A stretch of DNA of 64,000 nt from Actinernus sp. WN-2022. Its lineage: Eukaryota > Cnidaria > Anthozoa > Actiniaria > Actinernidae. This document shows, piece after piece, positions 43,651 to 54,331 of the stretch. The stretch covers positions 83,557,740-83,621,739 of the forward strand of contig JAOWCC010000577.1 of the NCBI GenBank assembly GCA_030867875.1, in the 5' to 3' direction. Position numbers and translations under genes: made by a program. The notes beneath the pieces were generated by a model. The model was not told the DNA's origin, searched no databases, and saw only the letters and a list, made by a program, of their open reading frames with translations. The stretch's first letter is position 1, and every line of letters begins with the position of its first letter.

Positions 43651-44696
43651 TTAAGAGCGACTGTCCACTAATACCGAGCGAAATCAGAATATAGCGGCAA
43701 AAGATGAAAAAAAAAATTCCTTCATATTTCGTTCAAAGATAGGCTTTGGTCAGTTAGTAAACGTGCTGGGATTTTTTTGTTCAAAAATTTATTTAACTTT
43801 GAGAAAAAATTAAAAAACGGTTACGGCCGGCGTGAGTCCGAAACAGCCTGAAATAAGAGTGATTTTACCGGTCTCTTTAACCTTGCCCTGTACAAACGCT
43901 AAAGGAGCTTCGCATTTTTCGAATTCGGATATTTGTTTAGAAAGTATTGGTCAACTGTTTGAGTGCAATAATTAGATTATAGCTTTATTCTCAAGATCCT
44001 GAGAGCCCACTTAAATACGCTGTAGTTTGCTAATTTGAAAACCTTATTTCAGGGCACTTTTTTGAAAAAATAATTTTATATGTGGTATAATTCAGAATCC
44101 ATTGAAGCTTCGTTTTTGATACAAGTTAGTATTGATCTAAAACATATATGAGAATTAGTTTGGGTTATTTTCTCAGTGCTTCACACGAGCGGTGTGAATT
44201 TCGACGAAATGACAACATGAATTTGTAAACAGTCAAGTCTTACTCTTCGACACTAGTGCAAAATATCGAGCAGAAACCTATTGAACCAGCAGTTTTTAAC
44301 AATAAACATAACTTTAAAGAGTTGAATGAACTTACCTTTTAAACCCATTGCTAGAAAATCTGGAAAATCGATTCTTACTAAGTTTTCTTCCTTCTATTAA
44401 AGTTGCCCTCTTCAATTGTTGTAATTACCAATTAACTGTTCGGCGGGTCAGCTTCCAGACATGATGGAATAATAACGATTCTTGCATTAATCGAATGGTT
44501 TTTGACCGCTTAATACAGGAAATGCATTAAAAACATATCTAGATGCCAAAAAAATCCACTGTTGTGATTGCATTTCGTGTTTTTTTTAGGCAGCATCAGC
44601 TTTATGCATCTCACGCGCTCTTGTGTTTGCGTGGATGTCACGCGCTCTCGTTGGAGAGGGTGGGAGGGAGGGAAGGGAGAGAGAGATGAAATAAAT

Positions 44697-44718
44697 GGGG
44701 GGGGGGGGGGGGGGGGGG
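44697..44718. repeat. 22-base G tract
   Basis: Uninterrupted G run in the left arm of the TTAA element, preceded by purine-rich GGGAGGGAGGGAAGGG, so G-quadruplex formation is plausible. The right arm has a shorter C run at the mirrored place (about 48860-48871), a typical slippage difference. Confidence 0.8.
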
Positions 44719-45557
44719 TTAACAAACCCTAGTGGGAACAATATCACAGGGGAACATTATCAAATTATTTATCCGGCTTATATGTCATTCCAACTTTCCC
44801 TAATGGTATTGTATACGTTTTATATACAGTCAGTTGAGGCTGGCTGTACTTCTGATATGAATGGTAAACCATTCATTGAGATTTCATAACCAAATTTGGT
44901 ACAGCGCAAAATAAATAAGAAACAAAACAATTAACATCCAACATGTCCAAATGGGTTGTTTAATGTCCTCGTCCGGGATACCGTAGAGGCAAGCTTTTAA
45001 TTTCCCCGCTCCACAGGTTGGGTGTAGTCATGTAATGTGCGCATAACGTGAAAACTAGCAATGCGAATGAAGAGCCGTGAAAACTAGGAAGCTAAGTTTT
45101 AGCGGCGAACGTACGGAAGTGAACTGCGGTTTTCAAAGCATTGTAGGCGTATCGCCCTAGCTTCCTTAGGCATTGGCTGGCGCAGAGGCTCCCAGACGTG
45201 TCGTGTTACTCAAGAAATATCCAAACACGAAAAGGCAAGAAAATGGCCAAAAGCAGAGCGCAGCACCAACAAAGAGGCGTCCAGAACGATCCTGACAGCT
45301 GACTGACATTTTTGTTGCTGTAGGTTCGGGTAAGTGTTTTCGTGTTAATCTCTGTACGGGCGGCAGCTCAGGTATTTTACGTGGCCGGTAAGGAGCCACG
45401 ATCCACGTTGTCTAGTGACTAACCCTAAATTAGCGAGTAATTGGGGATACTAAGTCAGGGTTAGATTAGAAGAGGAATTACAGTGTTGTTTATTTAATGG
45501 TCCTGTGAACTAATCCAAACCCTAACCCAACATATTAAAAAACCTTAGTCAGATCCT

Positions 45558-45634
45558 GGATCGTCGATCTATCGATCTAGTTGATCTGCATAAACGTGGA
45601 TCGTCGATCTATCGATCTAGTTGATCTGCATAAA
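45558..45634. repeat. Two tandem 40-bp units inside the TTAA element
   Basis: GGATCGTCGATCTATCGATC and the following bases to CATAAA occur twice with a 40-bp period. The unit itself is rich in ATCGAT/GATC palindromes. Confidence 0.75.
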
Positions 45635-46041
45635 GAACTTTTCACGGTCAAAAGTGAAATCAACAACTTTTCGCTAATTAGCTAGCGGCGAAAGGTGTTG
45701 GGCTTAAAGTACCGCTAACCCAATGTTTTTTAAATAACCCCATAACAGCTGTTGAATTTTGCAAAAATAGGCGAAAAGCAAGCCAGCTTTGTTCACAACC
45801 GAGTTATCGTGCACTAAATAAAAGCATCAGTCTAGAAGTCTGCGAAGCGGCATAAGAGGAGGGGACGGGGTCCCTCTTTTCTCCTCTTAGTCTTTACCAA
45901 ACACCCCTCTCTTTACTCCTCGTTTAGGCTATTTACATGATTATGTTTGTCGTCAATGAAATCTGGAATCCTGCCAACGATACAAACTGCAACAAGTGCC
46001 AGACAGTAAATAAAGGCTTTTTGCCTAATTTGATGCCATTC

Positions 46042-46316
46042 GGCCAAGGCCCTAGCCTGCTTGCAGGCTCTGGTTGATTTGGGGCTATTGGTTGTTTGGG
46101 GTTCTTGTGGTGGGAGAGAGGAGGGGTAAGGGGGAGAAATAGAAAGAGGAGGGGGAAAGTAGAGTCTGCGACAAGATCCTGTGTTTTTGAAATTCTCGTT
46201 CGTCCACAGGGTCTTGTCGCAGGCTCTCCTTTCTCTTTCTCCCCCTTCTCCCTTATTTCTCCCACCACAGGGACTCCAAATCAACCAGAGCCTACAAGCA
46301 GGCTACCAAGGCCCCA
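46042..46316. mobile_element. Palindromic MITE nested in the TTAA element
   Basis: The halves are imperfect inverted repeats: GGCCAAGGCCCTAGCCTGC at the left and GCAGGCTACCAAGGCC at the right. Both arms contain CTCTGGTTGATTTGG, a purine-rich block and the AGCCTGCGACAAGACC-type block toward the centre. Overlapping ORFs on both strands are by-products of the palindrome. Confidence 0.65.
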
Positions 46317-46431
46317 ACTGCCCGCTCGTGAGACAACTTGTCTAACGTTTAAAAATAAAACAGATTAACAATAGCAACAACAATATTGACAACGATGACA
46401 ATAATATCAGATTGATAAGTGGCAATGTTAT

Positions 46432-46530
46432 AAGGTGGCTCTTCATGATCATTCACGGATAGACCTACAATTTATCATCTTTATCCGAGAGGACAAAAAG
46501 GTCTAACCATTCGTGGTTTGAAATTTGATG
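46432..46530 (-). mobile_element. SINE body fragment
   Basis: The minus strand contains ATGGTTAGACCTTTTTGTCC followed by TCTCGGATAAAGATGATAAA and TTGTAGGTC, matching the body of the SINE at 2965-3231 (ATGGTTAGACCTTCACGTC..TCTCGGATAAGGACG). The tRNA head is missing. Confidence 0.65.
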
Positions 46531-47571
46531 TTTTGCGAAGACATTACCTTTTCTCATGATCGAATATGACTAATCATGCTCGACTATACAAAACACAATA
46601 TATACTCAATCGTGTTCGAAATTGAAGACTCGTTCTTTGTCGCTGCTAAGTTGGCGGAGTGTGTTAGTAAGTGCGCGGTGTGTCAGAGCAAGGATGGGAA
46701 GTCGAGGGTGTCATCGCCCTTGCCCTGATCATTTGCGCGCACTTGCTAATAGTGTAGCTAACTGGCTAATGTGATATACTAAATTGTTATTTGTGTGGCA
46801 GTCAGACTCCCACCGGCTGTTGAAGCAAACTGAAGCAAATCATTATATAGCTAAGTCGCGAGTTATGATTGCTAAATTTGCGGTCCATAACTTCCGGTAC
46901 GGACCTTCTTCCCACTTCCGGTCTCAAAGAAAATGAAGAAACTATATAATAGTTGACGTGACGTACGGTACGGACCGAGCAAACGAGGTTAATAAGAGGT
47001 AAATATAGTTGTCAGCATTGTGTTCAAATAAAGTGATGGGTCTCTATAAAAGGCACTGCAACATTTACGTAACCCAGGTGCTTTCCTGAAGTTCGTGTAT
47101 TTTATCTATCGTATTAATTCCAGCTTGGCCACTCTTTTTCTGGTCAGTATAAAATGTATACGAAGACAGTCTGATTTAGATATTTCACAGTGCAACGACT
47201 TCCATCGGAGCCTTCGAATTTGATTGGCTCGAATCTTTGAATTATTGCCTCGAGAGCTTACGAAGGCTGGATGTTTTGTTGTAAACTCGTACTGTGCACA
47301 ATTAGCTGGTTAGTATCAGATACCTGTAAAAAACACAAATGTACAGGTTCCATCGGGAAAAGATGTCACAATCTGATTCAAAAAATTGTATGCTCGTCTC
47401 AGATACTATCTAAAGTCAGTTGTAAAGTCGATAATCAGAAAAAAGAGAAATATTTCATAAGCAGTAGTACAGTAGTTACATCTTATCGAGTTTTAATATT
47501 TCTTATGTAAACTGACAATGAGTAACAGGAAAAATCCAAAATTGTCCAATAACCCCTCCTCCCCTCCCCCA

Positions 47572-47593
47572 CCCCCCCCCCCCCCCCCCCCCC
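47572..47593. repeat. 22-base C tract
   Basis: Uninterrupted C run after C-rich CCTCCTCCCCTCCCCCA, followed by AATAAATAAATA. Length is prone to sequencing and polymerase error. Confidence 0.75.
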
Positions 47594-47939
47594 AAATAAA
47601 AAATAAATAAATAAAAAAACATGATGATGATCGCTGACGGATAATGACAACAAAAGTCGAGGAACCTACCACGGAACCAGAGGTTCTAACTTCTCGCGCA
47701 CTCTCTAGTTTTAGGCGCGAAGCGAGCTTAGCAGGGTACCCCCTCCCCAAGTATATACAAAATAAATGAAAAATGCCAGAGTCAGATTTCAACTTTCCGA
47801 CTCGTTTTCACGGCTTTGCTTTCTGTTACAATTTTTTTTTACCGAGATTCCACCAACTATATCCATACACCATATCATTGCATTTTCACAATATTTGGAT
47901 TTTTCGTGAACAAGACATTTTGTGGCACCATACGCATGG

Positions 47940-48361
47940 TTTAAAACCCGGGGGGGGTACTCCCATATATGGACTATACGGGGATGATCCGCTGGACACG
48001 GTATGGTTTTTCGAGTTTCTGATCTTAGACAGGGTATCCATTTTCACATCGACAGATCTTGAACAGGGTATGGTATTTATCTAGTGCCGTTATTCAGTCT
48101 AGTGCTTGATGAAGACTTATTTAGTTATGACACTCATTATACAAGATCAAAATAAACACTGACATTCAAGTATAGATAATTTGTTATTTGTCTTATAGAG
48201 GGAACATTTTAACACTTTGTCTTAAACAGGGTATGGAAAGTTGATTTTTTTTGTCTTAAACAGGGTAAGGGTTTCAGAGCCCCAGCTGCACACCCCTACC
48301 CAACTTTGAATAGAGTACCCCCCCTCCCCCCTTCGCCCCCCCCCCCCCCCGGGGGTTTAAA
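47940..48361. mobile_element. MITE with GC-rich TTTAAAACCCGGGGG ends
   Basis: The left end TTTAAAACCCGGGGGGGTAC and the right end (CCCGGGGGTTTAAA) are inverted repeats. The interior has repeated CAGGGTATGG-type motifs. About 420 bp, no ORF. A diverged fragment may lie at 22630-22760. Confidence 0.65.
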
Positions 48362-49926
48362 GTCGGCATTGTGAAAATTTGGGTATTTGGTAATTTTGGA
48401 TATTTGGTGAAATCAGAATATTTCAGTGCAATCGGCTGTATCTATCTATAATATATCTAACAAAAGCTTGTGTTCTCGCGAATGAACTAGCAAGCTAAGA
48501 GGCTCTTTTCACGGCTCTTCATTCACACTGCTAGTTTTCACGTTATGCACACATTACATGACTACACCCAACCCATGGAGCGGGGGAAAAGCTGGCCTCT
48601 ATGGTATCCCGGACGAGGGCATTAATCAACCCATTTGGACATGTTGGATGTTATTTGTTTTGTTTCTTATTTATTTTGCGCCGTACCAAATTTGGATATG
48701 AATGGTTTACCATTCATATCAGAAGTACAGCCAGCCTCAACTGTACAGAAGGCGCGCGTATACAATACTATTAGGAAAAGCTAGAATGAGATATAAGCCG
48801 GATAAATAATTTGATAATGCTCCCCTGTGATTTTTTTCCCACTAGGGTTTGTTAAAAATCCCCCCCCCCCCATTTATTTCATCTCTCTCCCTTCCCTCCC
48901 TCCCACCCTCTCCAACTAGAGCGCGTGACATAACCACGCAAACACCAAAGCGCGTGACATGCATAAAGCTGGATCCGCTCTTGTAACTGCTGCCTACAAA
49001 AACACGAAATGCAATCGAAACAGTGGATTTTTTTGCAGCTAGGTATGTTTTTAATGCATTTCCTGTATTAAGCGGTCAAAAGCCATTCGATTAATGCAAG
49101 AATCGTTATTATTCCATCATGTCTGGAAGCTGACCCGCCGAACAGTTAATTGGTAATTGTGACCTTGGATTACAACAATTGAAGAGGGCAACTTAGAAGG
49201 AAGAAAATTTTGTAAGAATCGATTTTCTAGCAATGGGTTTAAAAGGTAAGTTCATTCAACTCTTTAAAGTTATGTTTATTGTTAAAAACTGCTGGTTCAA
49301 TAGGTTTCTGCTCGATATTTTGCACTAGTGTCGAAGAGTAAGACTTGACTGTTTACAAATTCATGTTCATATTGTTGTCATTTCGTCGAAATTCACACCG
49401 CTCGTGTGAAGCACTGAGAAAATAACCCAAACTAATTCTCATATATGTTTTAGATCAATGCTAACTTGTATCAAAAACGAAGATTCAATGGATTCTGAAT
49501 TATACCACATATAAAATTTATTTTTCAAAAAAGTGCTCTGAAATAAGGTTTTCAAATTAGCAAACTACAGCGTATTTAAGTGGGCTCTCAGGGTCTTGAG
49601 AATAAAGCTATAATCTAATTATTGCACTCAAACAGTTGATCAATACTTTCTAAACAAATATCCGAATTCGAAAAATGGGAAACTCCTTTAGCGTTTGTAC
49701 AGGGCAAGGTTAGAGAGACCGGTAAAATCACTCTTATTTCAGGCTGTCTCGGACTCGCGCCGGCCGTAACCGTTTTTTAAATTTTTCTCAAAGTTAAATA
49801 AATTTTTGAACAAAAAAATCCCAGCACGTTTACTAACTGACCAAAGCCTATCTTTGAACGAAATATGAAGATTTTTTTTTTTTCATCTTTTGCCGCGGTT
49901 TGCTCGATATTAGTGGACAGTCGCTC

Positions 49927-50360
49927 TTAAACTATGGATCAATAAGCTGGGGAAATACTTATCCAATTAGCTTAACAAAATTAAACACTAAACAAAACAA
50001 TTGTATTCGCAGTATCTTCTTTGCCAATAATAGAGAATCTGCCCTTTCCTACTATCAACTTCTTGATATTCTAAAACTTGAGAATATTGTCAAGTTTAAA
50101 ATTAGCACATTAACATATAAACTATATAATAACTCAACTAGTGTGCCCTCCTTATTCCACAATTTTCTATTACCTGTAATTAATGCCCATAGCTATAACA
50201 CTAGACATGCAAGCTAGACACAACTTTTATCGACCAAAAATCAGAACTAATTCCGGAAATTTACATTTAAGTATTCAGCCTCTGTTCTATGGGAAACCAT
50301 ACCTGGTAGTATGAAAGCATTAGCAACAACAAATAATTTAAAAAAAGTATTCTAAAGCTA
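49927..50360 (+). pseudogene. LINE RT C-terminal fragment, right part (unit A)
   Basis: It resumes the frame interrupted by the TTAA element: YGSISWGNTYPISLTKLNTK, SIFFANNRESALSYYQLLDI, and LLPVINAHSYNTRHAS. A frameshift near 50215 is followed by FTFKYSASVLWETIPGSM, the usual C-terminal end of CR1/L2 ORF2. A 3' UTR runs to AATAAAATTGAA near 50735. Confidence 0.8.
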
Positions 50361-51349
50361 ATTTAATGGTGAATCTAAATGGATTTCTAGAACTCCCATT
50401 GAATTATAGAACTAACTTAAACATAATCTTTTTATTGTTTTTGTTTTGTTGCTTGTTTGTCTTTTTTTCTTTCTCTTTCCCCCTTTTTCCCCCTTTCCAA
50501 GTTCATTTAATTGACGACGTACGCATTATATATACAATACTTATAACACAACATGCTCAGTTATTCAGTTTATTTACTCAAATGTAAACGGTGGCCAACT
50601 CGGAAGCTTAGTGCTACTTTGGCAAACCGTACACCCTCTACAAGTATCTCTCTATTTATTCTGTATGTATATCATTAATTTGTTTTAAGTCTATTTTGTC
50701 AAAAATGTAAAACCTATAAACAAGCGTGTAATAAAATTGAACTTGAGGCTGTACCAGCCTTTACTCGGGCCATATGGAATTCCAAGGAATAGTTGGTACA
50801 ACTTTGCAGGTTTGATTTAAAAAAAATATATTTTACACTTGCAATTCTTTTAGCCTTTGAGAGAAAAATAAATTATTTTAGATTATTTTCACAAGAGTTA
50901 CATATATAAATTATTTTAAAGAAAAATTACAATTCTTTGTCTCCAGAGAAGCCATATAATAAGAATATTATATTAGGCATGTAAAAATAATCCTATTTTA
51001 GAGTGCCTGGGATGATAACTGCCATGGAAAGCGGAAAGCAAATTGCAGCCATGTTTGTAACAGTTGTGGCAACACGAGACAAGTGATAATATAGTGAACA
51101 CAAATGGTTAATTCCGTCCTGCTCTGCTGTTACAACTCTTTACCAAACAAGTTTCATTTCACATGATTCAAGGCATGGTTTTCAGGGAAGAATACAAGAG
51201 GCCAAGTAAAACCTCAACAACAAGTCATGCATTTCCTCCCAGTGATTTAGCATTCAGTTTTGCACTGTATCAGTAGCTTTGCATTTCATGTTTACTGGCA
51301 CTACAGCAGTGTTATGTATGTATCAGTGGCTTCTGTTGAAGTCCTGTTC
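50361..51349. other. LINE 3' UTR and flanking sequence, no gene
   Basis: About 50361-50745 is the LINE 3' UTR, including a T/C-rich tract and AATAAA. After it comes a hairpin GGCTGTACCAGCC followed by TTTACTCGGGCC (50748-50772). From 50790 to 51349 the sequence is AT-rich and unassigned; it may contain the degraded 3' end of the minus-strand gypsy, whose 3' LTR I could not find. Confidence 0.5.
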
Positions 51350-51724
51350 CTGTTGTTGCTTGTATGATTGATCTTTCCTTTGTAGGTTTTCAAAGTTAGG
51401 CCACTTTGGAATCAGCTTTTCAGGTGTGGATGGGAGTGTAGAGCGTATATAGTTTCCGTCCCACCGATAGTTCTACAGGGCTGAATCCATTGTGTAGTGG
51501 TGTTGAGCGATATGACAACAAAGCAAGGTCGATGTCATCATACTTATTCATTAATGCCTTGGCAGTTTTTACAGCTCTTTCGACTTCCCCATTGCTTTAA
51601 GGGTATTTGTGGCTGCTAGTTAGATCCCCAGTCTTCTGCAAATTTCGAAAACGGGGCTGCCGTATACTGTGGACCATTATCTGATACGACTATCTCGTGT
51701 CGTGAGAAGAATGAGTTCAAGTGC
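51350..51724 (-). pseudogene. Gypsy integrase, catalytic core C-terminal half (unit A)
   Basis: The minus strand reads EHLNSFFSRHEIVVSDNGPQ followed by YTAAPFSKFAEDWG, with the second catalytic Asp, then after a frame change EVERAVKTAKALMNKYDDID, which contains the Glu, and LLSYRSTPLHNGFSPVEL. Frameshifts break it, and the C-terminal domain fades out near 51350. It is separated from the N-terminal half of integrase by a palindromic MITE. Confidence 0.8.
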
Positions 51725-52310
51725 TCAGGGGTCTCCAATATTTGCGATTGTGAGATATAGTCTTGTCAGTTTGACAGATTTGATAAACACAATTTTGTGA
51801 CAGTTTCCTTGGAAACGTGTAATGTGACCTTTGAACTTTAATTTTAAGGAAAAGCGGGAAAAGGCTCCTGGAGAACGGCGAAAGTTGTTGATATAGTAGG
51901 TATTTTCATGCAAATGAATCTTGATTAGTGCACTTTCCGGTGCTCCAATTTGAAAAGTTGGTTATTATTGGAATGTTTGTTAATTCGGTGGAAACTTGAA
52001 GATATCAAATCTCTTCCCCTTAAAATAACCAACTTTTCAAATTGGAGCAGTAACGTGTGCACTAACCTTGATTCACTTGCATGAAAATACCCACTATATT
52101 AACAAATTTTACCGTTCTCCAAGAAGCTTTTCCCATTTTCCTTAAAATTAGAGTTCAAAGGTCACATTACACGTTTCCATGGAAACTGCCACAAAAATGT
52201 ATTAAGGTTGTGACTTTATCGAATCTGTAAAAGTGCTGAGACTATATCTAACAAGCACGAAGGGATAGACCACCCCCTCTTGATATGCGGCGGCCATATT
52301 GGAATAGTTT
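51725..52310. mobile_element. Palindromic MITE inserted in gypsy integrase (unit A)
   Basis: The two halves are imperfect inverted repeats. Both contain AAACGTGTAATGTGACCTTT or its complement, TTTCATGCAA, and CCAATTTGAAAAGTTGGTTA; the centre is near 52000. The integrase reading frame stops making sense at about 52310 and resumes at about 51724. Exact ends and target duplication are not clear. The same insertion is in unit B, so it predates the duplication. Confidence 0.7.
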
Positions 52311-52766
52311 GAGAACCATGCCTTAATGCCCCTGAGTGGTTGATAATTAACCAATTTAATTAACCTTGAGAAGTAGTCCACAAGAATCACAAAATATTTT
52401 CCATTGTGTTGGAACAAATCTGTGGGTACTTTTTGCCATGGTCGTTCAGGGAATTGAGAAGTCATCATCGGCTCCGCATGGTTCTCCCTTGTCTTACAGC
52501 AGGTTGGGCAAGTTGTGACCATTTCTTTGACTTGTCTACTAAGACCTGGCCACCACATATACTCTCGCGCTCTTTCACGACATTTCCTGATTCCTAGATG
52601 GCCAGTGTGTATTTTATCTAAGATCTCCAAGCGCATAGCTTAAGGTATGATGAGTCTGGTGTATTTCATCAGTAAACCTCTTTGGAGTGTTATAGTAGCC
52701 CTTTCTGCCCAGTATGGCTTAAGTGATGATGTTAGCTTGGCCATATCTGGCCAGCCTTCTATACAT
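52311..52766 (-). pseudogene. Gypsy integrase N-terminal zinc-binding half and upstream linker (unit A)
   Basis: The minus strand reads MAKLTSSLKPYWAERATITL, a stop just before AMRLEILDKIHTGHLGIRKC, then WWPGLSRQVKEMVTTCPTCC (the HHCC zinc-binding domain). TDLFQHNGKYFVILVDYFSR follows with the first catalytic Asp. The in-frame stop (near 52640) and the MITE make this copy dead. Confidence 0.85.
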
Positions 52767-52768
52767 AA

Positions 52769-53742
52769 CAAGACGCCCGCTGGGCGTTTACTCGGGCTGT
52801 CACTTTTAGGTATGAGGCCAACTGTTTCTAAAATAAATTCTGCCAAAAAAGGACCACTTCGTGAAAATCATTAAAAATTAAAGGCACTTGTACGAGATTG
52901 GTAGTTGAAATACAGTGTACTTTGTTGAAAGTAATCCCAACGAACACTCTTCTTCCCCGCCGAACCACAGACAATGATGGACTTCGGCCGCAAAGCTAAA
53001 CAACACGAAACTCGTCCGCTTTGATTTTGTTTCAGTAGAGCCATTTCCTCCGTTTATCAGCTGTAACACAAGCTGCTGGGACGTTTAGGGTTTCGAGTCC
53101 TTCATCAGTGCAATTAGGGAAGAGATATAAACTACAATAAATACTTTCCGAGACAAACAGACTTGACTGTATACGCGGCGTGATGGCGATAATTTCACAA
53201 GTTCACTTGCGCTCGCGACGAGTTGAGCCATTTGAAAATTCAAGGACCCTGGAACTAACTGAGAAGGCGGCTGTATTTCAGGCTAGTTATCAAACTCAAT
53301 GCAATGAGGGTTTCTTCAGTTTTCCCCATATTAACAGACATGTAACAGTATATTAATGTCTCTCAATCTAGTAGAAAGACTCTCTAAGCTGTGTAGTTGA
53401 CCTGACAGTTCAGTTACCCATTGGCAGACGGTGGTATTGCCTAATTTTACGGCCGGGAATAGATTTCTGACAATGACTCATAGAAATCGATATCTCCTTG
53501 TCTCGCCTTGTCTGAGAGCTTTGACCTTTGTTATCTGAGCGCGCCTGACGAAATCTACCCTGAGATTATAATTCGATACCTTTTATATCTAAACGTGTTT
53601 AGAAACACTTAAGCTGAGATTGTATTTCGCTCCTGTGTAATCTGATTGGTTACTGGCGCCAAACAGCGACACAAAAAATAATAATAATAATAATAAACGG
53701 CTTGCATTTTCTGACTCGTGCCGGCCGAAGGCCTGGCCCGAG
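52769..53742. mobile_element. 974-bp insertion present only in unit A
   Basis: Comparison with the empty site in unit B (near 59350) shows 974 inserted bases with a TAA duplication (52766-52768 and 53743-53745). The ends are not clear inverted repeats. Instead each carries a hairpin next to an ACTCGGGC block: ACGCCCGCTGGGCGT then TTTACTCGGGC at the left; GGCCGAAGGCC then TGGCCCGAG at the right. There is no ORF, but an (ATA)n-type microsatellite lies near 53676-53694. TAA would suit Harbinger, but hairpin ends without TIRs do not. Confidence 0.8.
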
Positions 53743-53745
53743 TAA

Positions 53746-54331
53746 TTATTTCAGTTGTCTGCATATCTCATCTTCATCCTGCTGTAGGCGTATCTGTTCC
53801 AGTGTTCGCTCACTCGTTGGCATACTTTCAATAACCGAGGCCAAATAAAAGCCTAGGTCATCTGTGAGCTGTTTGTCCTCCTTCGTAGGGGGTATTCTTA
53901 GAGGTGCTCTTGAGAGTGCATCAGCGTTAACGAGTTCTTTTCCCGGCACATGTGTAATGGTAAAGGAATATCTAATTAACCGCATCCTAAATCTCTATAT
54001 CCTGGGTGGTAGTTCATCGAAGTTCTTTGAGCCAAACAGTGGTACAAATGGCTTATGATCCGTCTCGATCTCGATATCCTTTCAGAGGATACTAATCACT
54101 GAATTTCTCACATGCCCAGGTTGTAGCCAAGCCCTCTTTTACAATCTGAGCATAGCGTTGTTCAGTGGTCGTCATAGATATGGATGCATATGAGACTGCC
54201 TTTTTCTCTCCGTCTTCCTGTTCCTGAATCAGTACTGCACCGGTCTCGTACGACGAGGCTTCTGTTGACACGGTGGTATTTCCGTTTGGGTCATAGTTGG
54301 CGAGTACTGGCGTCGAGCTTAACTCTGTCTT
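53746..54331 (-). pseudogene. Gypsy RNase H and connection region (unit A)
   Basis: 54331-54092 carries SSTPVLANYDPNGNTTVSTE, continuing ASSYETGAVLIQEQEDGEKK and TTTEQRYAQIVKEGLATTWA, the RNase H start. The first catalytic residue reads Glu instead of Asp (TEASSY). After frame breaks, 53985-53746 has TITHVPGKELVNADALSRAP and ending ...DEDEICRQLK, the connection to integrase. Confidence 0.85.

Larger units (their letters stand above)
43655..49926. mobile_element. 6,272-bp long-inverted-repeat transposon with TTAA target duplication
   Basis: The left end GAGCGACTGTCCACTAATA and its reverse complement at the right end define the termini. TTAA flanks both sides (43651-43654, 49927-49930). The interrupted LINE frame resumes exactly after one TTAA, confirming a precise insertion. 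The terminal inverted repeats are about 1.44 kb long (43655-about 45100 and about 48492-49926) and look roughly 95% identical. A TTAA duplication is known for piggyBac and Kolobok elements. No transposase frame is visible, so it is non-autonomous. The centre holds other repeats, a SINE fragment and two MITEs. Confidence 0.88.

Noticed and set aside
44510..44725. Proline-rich N-terminus open frame
   Set aside because: The prolines come from the antisense of the 22-base G tract.
45913..46368. Overlapping open frames of about 90-120 aa on both strands
   Set aside because: They arise from the palindromic MITE 46042-46316.
50366..50587. 73-aa frame with a hydrophobic stretch, duplicated at 56923-57144
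   Set aside because: It lies in the LINE 3' UTR; the hydrophobic run is the T/C-rich tract.
52769..53742. Harbinger/PIF element because of the TAA duplication
   Set aside because: No matching terminal inverted repeats at the two ends; only hairpins with a shared ACTCGGGC block. Left unassigned.
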